From Rhynchospora pubera (lineage: Eukaryota > Streptophyta > Magnoliopsida > Poales > Cyperaceae), in NCBI GenBank assembly GCA_028095005.1, contig CM051460.1, positions 155,491,461-155,555,460 on the forward strand: 64,000 nucleotides of DNA, written 5' to 3'. This document shows positions 56,187 through 64,000 of the stretch, in pieces (positions within the stretch are counted from its first letter, which is position 1; each line of letters starts with the position of its first letter). A program made the translations under genes and the position numbers. A model generated the notes under the pieces. It was not told where the DNA came from and did not search any database. It saw only the letters and a program-made list of their open reading frames with translations.

Positions 56187-59100
56187 GCAATTCTAATTAT
56201 CATTTGAGCATTCTGATCGTTTCTAGATTCATTCTATGTCATTTTATCGCAATAATCTACAATTAAACTCATTATACTGTCCATAATATGATTCATATAT
56301 TGATTATTCAAAAAGATTGGATTATACATGGTAATTATGCATATAAAGTGCAAATAAAGCAATTCTAAGTGTCATTTGAGCATTCCGATAGTTTTTGGAT
56401 TCATTCTACGTCATTTATTCACTATAATCTACAATTAAACTCATTATATTATCCATAATATGATTCATATCTTGTTTATTCAAAAAAATTGGATTGTACA
56501 TGGTAATAACGCATATAAAGTGCAAATAATGCAATTCAAATTATCATTTGTGCATTTCAATCGTTTATTGATTCATTATATGTCATTTCATCACAATAAT
56601 CTACATTTAATCTAATTATGATGTCTAGAATATGATTCATGTCTTGTTTATTCAAAAAGATTGGATTATACACGGTAATTACACATATAAAATGCAAATA
56701 ATGCAATTCTGAGTATCATTTGAGCATTTCTATCATTGTTGGATTCATTATATGCCACTTTGTCACAATAATCAACATTTACACTCACAATATTGTCTAA
56801 AATATGTTTCATATCTTGGTTATTCAAAAAAATTGGATTATGCACGGTAATTACGCATATAAAATGCAAATAGTGCAATTCTGAGTATCATTTGAGCATT
56901 TCGATCCTTTCTGGATTAATTCTATGTCATTTCATCAAAATAACCTACAATTAAACTCATTATACTATCAATAATATGATTCATATCTTGTTTATTCAAA
57001 AAGATTGGATTATACATGGTAACTACACATATAAAGTGCAAATGATTCAATTCTGATTATCATTTGGGCATTCCAATCATTTCTGGATTCATTTTATGTC
57101 ATTTCATCGCAATAATCTACAATTAGACTCATTATGCTGTCCAGAATATGATTCATATCGTGTTTATTCAAAAATATTTGATTATAAATGGTAATTACGC
57201 ATATAAAGTGTAAATAATGCAATTCTGAATATCATTTGAGCATTTCTATCGTTTCTGGATTCATTATATGCCATTTTTTCACAACAAATTACATTTAAAC
57301 TCACTATATTGTCTAGAATATGTTTTATATCTTGTTTATTCATAAAAAAAGGATTAAATATGGTAATTACCCATATAAGTGCAAATAAAGCAATTCTGAG
57401 TGTCATTTGAACACTCCGATCGTTTTTGGATTCATTCTATGTCATTTATCTTGTTTGTTCAAAAAGATTGGATTATACATGGTAATTACGCATATAAAAT
57501 TCAAGTAATGCAATTCTGAATATCATTTGAGAATTCTGATCATTTTTAGATTCATTCTATGTCATTTCATCTAAATAATCTACAATTAAACTCATTATAC
57601 TGTCCAGAATATGATTCATATCTTGTTTATGAAAAAAGATTGGATTATACAATGTAATTACGCTTATAAGGTGCATTAATGCAATTCTGAGAATTATTTG
57701 AGCATTTCGATCGTTTCTGGATTCACTATATGTCATTTCATCACAATAATTTACATTTATACTCATTATACTGCCTAGAATATGTTTCATAACTTGTTCA
57801 TTCAAAAAGACTGGATTATACAAGGTAATTGCGCATATAAAGTGCAAATAATGCAATTCTGATTATCATTTAAGCATTCTGATCATTTGTAGAGTCATTC
57901 TATGTCATTTCATCGCAATAATCTACAATTAAACTCATTAGACTGTCCATAATATGATTCATATCTTGTTCATTCAAAAAGATTGAATTATATATGGTAA
58001 TTACGCATATAAAGTGCAAATAATGTAATTCTGAGTAGCATTTAAGCATTCCATCATTTCTGGATTAATTCTATGTCATTCATCACAATAAATCTACAAT
58101 TAATCTCATTATGTTATCCATAATATGATTCATATCTTGTTTATTCAAAAAAATTGGATTATACATGTAATTACGTATATAAAGTTCAAGTGATGCAATT
58201 CTGATTATCATATAAGCATTCTGATCATTTCTATATTCATTCTTTGTAATTTCATCGCAATAATCTACAATTAAACTCATAATACTGTCCAGAATATCAT
58301 TCATATCTTGTTCATTCAAAAAGATTGGATTATACATGGTAATTATGCATATAAAGTGCAAATAATGTAATTCTGAGTATCATTTAAGCATTCCGATCGT
58401 TTCTGGATTCATTCTATGTCATTTATTCACAACAATCTACAATTTAACTCATTATATTATCCATAATATGATCATAACTTGTTTATTCAAAAAGATTGGA
58501 TTATACATGATAATTACGCATATAAAGTTCAAGCGATGCAATTCTGATTGACATTTGAGCATTTCTATCGTTTATTAATCAATTATATGTCATTTCATCA
58601 CAATAATCTACATTTAAACTCATTATACTTTATAGAATATGATTGATATCATTTTTATTGAAAAAGACTGGATTATACATGGTAATTATGCATATAAAGT
58701 GCAAATAATGCAATTCTGATTATCATTTGAGAATTTCAATCATTTCTTGATTCATTATAAGCCTTTTCATCACATTAATCTACATTTAAACTCATTATAC
58801 TGTCTAGAATATGTTTCGTATCTTGTTTATTAAAAAAATATTGGATTATAGATGGTAATTACGCATATAAATTGCAAACAGTGCACATCTGAGTATCACT
58901 TGAGCATTTCGACCGTTTCTAGATTCATTATATGTTATTTCATCACAATAATCTACATTCAAACTCATTATACTGTCTGAAATATTCTTCATATCTTGTT
59001 TATTCAATAAGATTAGATTATACTTGGTAATTACGAATATAAAGTGCAAATAATGCAAGTCTGAGTATAATTTGAGCATTTTGATAGTTTCTGGATTCAT

Positions 59101-62100
59101 TCTAAGTAATTTCATCTTAATAATCTATATTTAGACTCATTATACTGTCTAGAATACGATGCATATCGTATTTATTCGAAAATATTGGATTATATATTGT
59201 AATTTCGCTTACAAAGTGTAAATAATGCAATTATGAGTATCGATTAAGCATTCCGATCGTTTATGGATTCATTCTATGTCATTTCATCACAATAGTCTAC
59301 AATTAAACTCAGTATACAGTCCAGAATATGAATCATATCTTGTTTATTCAAAAAAATTGGATTATACATGGTAATTATGCATATAATTGCAAGTAATGCA
59401 ATTCTGATTATCATTTGAGCAATTCAATCGTTTCTGGATTCATTCTAAGTCATTTTATCTCAATAATCTACATTTAAACTCATTATACTGTCTAGAATAT
59501 GATTCATATCATGTTTATTCAAAAAGGTTACATTATACATGATAATTACGCATATAAAATGCTAATGCAATTCTGAGTATCATTTAAGCATTCCAATCAT
59601 TTTTGGATTCATTCTATTTTATTTATTCACAATAATCTACAATTAAGCTCATTATATTATCCATAATATGATTCATATCTTGTTTATTAAAAAAAATTGG
59701 ATTATACATGGTAATAACACATATAAAGTGCAAATAATGCAATTCAAATTATCATTTGTGCATTTCGATCGTTTTTTGATTCATTATATGTCATTTCATC
59801 ACAATAATCTATATTTTATCAAATTATGATGTCTAGAATATGATTCATATCTTGTTTATTAAAAAAGATTGGATTATACACAGTAATTACACATATAAAA
59901 TGCAAATGATGCAATTCTGAGTATCATTTGAGCATTTCTATCATTGCTGGATTCATTATATGCCACTTTGTCACAATAATCAACATTTACGCTCACCAAA
60001 TTGTCTAGAATATATTTCATATCTTGTTTATTCAAAAAAATTGGATTATACACGGTAATTACGCATATAAAATGCAAATAGTGCAATTCTGAGTATCATT
60101 TGTGCATTTCGATCCTTTCTGGATTCATTCTATGCCATTTCATCAAAATAATCTATAAGTAAACTCATTATACTGTCAATAATATGATTCATATCTTGTT
60201 TATTCAAAAAGATTGGATTATACATGGCAATTACACATATAAAGCGCTAATGATTCAATTCTGATTATCATTTGGGCATTCCGATCGTTTCTGGGTTTAT
60301 TTTATGTCATTTCATCACAATAATCTACAATTGGACTCATTATGCTGTCCAGAATCATATCTTGTTTATTCTAAAATATTTTATTATAAATGGTAATTAC
60401 TCATATAAAGTGCAAATAATGCAATTCTGAATATCATTTGAGCATTTCTATCATTTCTGGATTCATTCTATGCCATTTTTTCACAATAAATTACATTTAA
60501 ACTCACTATATTGTCTAGAATATGTTTCATATCTTGTTTATTTAAAAAATTAGATTATACATTGTAATTACCCATATAAGTGCAAATAAAGCAATTCTGA
60601 GTGTCATTTGAGCACTCCGATCGTTTCTGGATTCATTCAATGTTATTTATTTATAATAATCTACAATTAAACTCATTATATTATCCATATGATTCATATC
60701 TTGTTTATTCAAAAAGATTGGATTGTAAATGGTAATTACGCATATAAAGTTTAAGTGATGCAATTCTGATTATCATTTAAATATTCTGATCGTTTCTAGA
60801 TTCATTTTATGTCATTTCATCGCAATAATCTACAATTAAACTCATTATACTGTCCAGAATATGATTCATATCTTGTTCATTCAAAAAGATTGGATTATAC
60901 AAGGTAATTATGCATATAAACTGCAAATAATGTAATTCTGAGTATCATTTAAGCATTCCGAACATTTCTGGATTCATTCTATGTCATTTATTCACAATAA
61001 TCTACAATTAAACTCATTATATTATCCATAATATGATTCATATCTTTTTTTATTCAAAAAGATTGAATTACAAATGGTAATTACTCATATAAAATTCAAG
61101 TGAAGCAATTCTGATTATCATTTAAGCATTCTGATCGTTTCTAAATTCATTCTGTTTCATTTCATCGCAATTATCTACAATAAAACTCATTATACTGTCC
61201 AGAATATGATTCATATCTTGTTCATTCAAAAAGATTGGATTATACAAGGTAATTATGCATATAAAGTGCAAATAATGTAATTCTGAGTATCATTTAAGCA
61301 TTCCGATCATTTTTAGATTTATTCTATGTCATTTATTCACAATAATCTACAATTAAACTCATTATATTATCCATAATATGATTCATATCTTTTTTATTCA
61401 AAAAGATGGAATCACAAATGGTAATTACGCATATAAAATTCAAGTGAAGCAATTATGATCGTTTCTAGATTCATTCTGTGTCATTTCATCTCAATAATCT
61501 ACAATAAAAATCAATATACTGTCCATAATATGATTCATATCTTGTTCATTCAAAAAGATTGGATTATACATGGTAATTACGCATATAAAGTGCAAATATT
61601 GTAATTCTGAGTATCATTTAAGCATTCCGATCGTTTCTGGATTCATTCTATGTCATTCATCACAATAATCTACAATTAAACTCACTACACTGTCCATAAT
61701 ATGATTCATATATTGTTTATTCAAAAAGATTGGATAATACATGGTAATTACGCAGATAAAGTGCAAATAATGCAATTCTGATTATCATTTGAGAAATACG
61801 ATCGATTTTGGATTTATTATAAGTCATTTCTTCATAATAATCTACATTTAAACTCATTACACTGTCTAGAATTTGATTCATATCTTGTAAATTTAAAAAG
61901 ATTGAATTGTACATGGTAATTACAAATATAAAGTGCAAATAATGCAATTCTGAGTATCATTTGAGCATTTCGATCGTTTCTGAATTCCTTTTAAGTCATT
62001 TCATCACAATATTCTATAATTCAACTTATTATACTTTCTAGAATATGATTGATATCTTTTTTATACTAAAAAATTGGATTATAAATGGTAATTACGCATA

Positions 62101-64000
62101 TAAAGTGCAAATAATGCAATTCTGAGTATCATTTGAGCATTTTGATCGTTTCTGGATTTTTAAGTAATTCCATCACAGTAATCTACATTTAAACTCAATA
62201 TACTGTCTATAATATGATTATATTATTCATTCTAAAAGATCGTATTATACATGGTAATTACGCATATAAACTGCAAATAAAGCAAATATGAGTGTCATTT
62301 GAGCATTCCGATCATTTCAGGATTTATTATATGCCTTTCCATCACAATAATATACATTTAAACTCATTATACTGTCTATAATATTATTCATATCTTGTTT
62401 ATTCCAAAATATTGGATTATATATGGTAATTACTCATGTAAAATGAAAATAATGCAATTCTGAGTATCATTTGGGCATTTCGATCGTTTTTTCATTCATT
62501 ATTTGTCATTTATTAGCATTAATCAATATTTACACACATTATACTTTCTAGAATATGATTCATATCTTGTTCATTCAAAAAGATTGGATTATGCATGGTA
62601 ATTACGCATATAAAATGCAAACAATGTAATTCTGAGTATCATTTGAGCATTTCGATCATTTTTGGATTCATTCGAAGTCATTTCTTCGCAATAATCTACA
62701 TTTAATCTCATTATACAGTCTAGAATATGATTCTTATCTTATTTATTCAAAAATGTTGGATTATACATGGTAATTTCACATATAAAGTGCAAATACTGCA
62801 ATTCAGATTATCTTTTTAGCATTTCGATCATTTCTTGATTCATTATATGTCGTTTCATCACAATGATCTACATTTAATCTAATTATACTGTCTACGGTAT
62901 GATTCATATCTTGCTTATTTAAAAAGATTGGATTATACATGGTAATTACACATATAAAGTGCAAATTATGAAATTCTTATTATCATTTGAGAATTTTGAT
63001 CGTTTCTGAATTCATTCTAAGTCAATTGATCACAATAATCTACAATTAAACTCATTATACTGTCTATAATTTGATTCATATGTTGTTTATTCAAAAAGAT
63101 TGTATTATACATTGTAATTACATATATAAAGTGCAAATAATGCAATTCTGATTATCATTTGAGCATTTCGAACATTTCTTGATTCAATATATACTTTTTC
63201 ATCAGAATGATATACATTTAAACTCATTAATAGTCTATAATATGATTCATATCTTGTTTATTCAAAAAGATTAGATTATACATGGTAATTACGCATATAA
63301 AGAACAAATAATGCAATTCTCAGTATCATTTGAGCATTTTGATCGTTTCAGGATTCCTTCTATGTCACTTAATCACATTAATCTATATTTAAACTCATTA
63401 TACTGTCTAGAATATGATTCATATCTTGTTCATTCAAAAAGATTGCATTATACATGGTAATTACGCATATAAAGTGCAAATAAAGCAATTCTGAGTGTCA
63501 TTTGAGCATTCCGATCGTTTATAAATTCATTCTATGTCATTTCATTGCAATAATCTATATTTAAACTCATTATACTGTTCAGAATTGATTCATATCTTGT
63601 TAATTCAAAAATATTGGATTGTACATGGTAATTACGCATATAAAGTGCAAATAAAGCAATTTTGAGTGTCATTTGAGCATTCCGATCGTTTAGGATTCAT
63701 TATATGCCTTTCCATCACAATAATATACACTTAAACTCATTGTACTGTCTATAATATAATTCATATATTGTTTATTCAAAAATATTAGATTATACATGGT
63801 AATTACGCATATAAAGAGCAAATAATGCAATTCTCAGTATCATTTGAGCATTTCGATCGTTTCTAGATTCATTCTAAGTAATTTCATCACAGAATCTACA
63901 ATTAAACCCATTATACTGTCTAGGATATGATTCAAATCTTGTTCATTCAAAAATATTGGATTGTATATGGTAATTACCCATATAAAGTGCAAATAAAGCA

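Larger units (their letters stand above)
52856..64000. repeat. 172-bp satellite array with insertions
   Basis: A tandem array of an AT-rich monomer runs to the window edge. Counting a typical unit gives 172 bp, and successive ATCTTG landmarks at 63251, 63423, 63594, 63765 and 63936 are 171-172 bp apart. Typical words are CAATAATCTACA, AACTCATTATACTGTC, GATTCATATCTTGTTTATTC, GGTAATTACGCATATAAAG and GCATTTCGATCGTTTCTGG. Roughly 50 monomers are present, clearly diverged from one another, with some truncated (for example near 57440). It is interrupted by a solo LTR and a retro-insertion. The recurring minus-strand frames starting MHYLHF are by-products. The length is that of a nucleosome-sized plant centromeric or pericentromeric satellite, but location cannot be shown here. 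Confidence 0.95.

Noticed and set aside
52962..61947. About a dozen minus-strand frames of 60-99 codons beginning MHYLHF or similar, looking like a gene family
   Set aside because: They are the same satellite monomer read in one frame; the 172-bp period is not a multiple of three, so each frame ends after about one to one and a half units. No gene structure or variation pattern of coding sequence.

Overview
The window is nuclear DNA of a flowering plant. The evidence is spliced genes of plant-specific families (an RLK902/RKL1-type LRR receptor kinase, a VAR3/OZ organelle zinc-finger protein, a UEV1 ubiquitin E2 variant with the plant prenylation tail), plant tRNA primer sites in LTR retrotransposons, plant hAT, Tourist and Mutator elements, and a 172-bp AT-rich satellite. 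The species cannot be named from the sequence alone.

Layout. Positions 1-11.2 kb are nested LTR-retrotransposon debris. There is a long LTR and initiator-Met primer site of a non-coding element running off the left edge, a 129-bp tandem repeat, and a minus-strand non-autonomous Ty3/gypsy element with LTR, tRNA-Asp primer site and one 431-codon ORF. Positions 11.2-19.2 kb are AT-rich and hold a ~136-bp tandem array, a Tourist-like MITE, two hAT-type elements with perfect 8-bp target duplications and a solo gypsy LTR. A small secreted-peptide gene lies at 19.25-19.61 kb. A complete two-exon LRR receptor pseudokinase gene occupies 21.15-24.80 kb (minus).

Positions 25-33 kb are gene-poor, with a MITE, a SINE and relics. 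Around 34.5-35.5 kb a 94-codon three-exon gene model is read leftwards. At 36.3-40.2 kb a gene reads rightwards in which coiled-coil exons are spliced to a kinase domain homologous to the receptor kinase above but lacking LRRs and a membrane segment. UEV1 is at 42.18-44.12 kb (minus). Directly upstream of it sits a 3.5-kb Mutator-like element with 95-bp terminal inverted repeats that appears to carry captured gene exons (Pack-MULE). A six-exon VAR3/OZ RanBP2 zinc-finger gene is at 49.34-52.57 kb (minus).

From ~52.86 kb to the right edge the sequence is a 172-bp satellite array. It is interrupted by a 1.76-kb solo LTR, of the same family as the LTR at the left edge but in opposite orientation, and by a 320-bp poly(A)-tailed retro-insertion. 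The satellite shows local dimers and a large internal block duplication with a constant 3,208-bp offset over part of its length. The transition from a housekeeping-type gene to satellite takes less than 300 bp, so the right side may be a chromatin boundary of pericentromeric or other heterochromatin.

The genes are functionally independent housekeeping and signalling genes, not a pathway or cluster. The features most worth following are the coiled-coil/pseudokinase fusion gene, the Pack-MULE in the UEV1 upstream region, the gene/satellite boundary, and the palindrome-rich LTRs.
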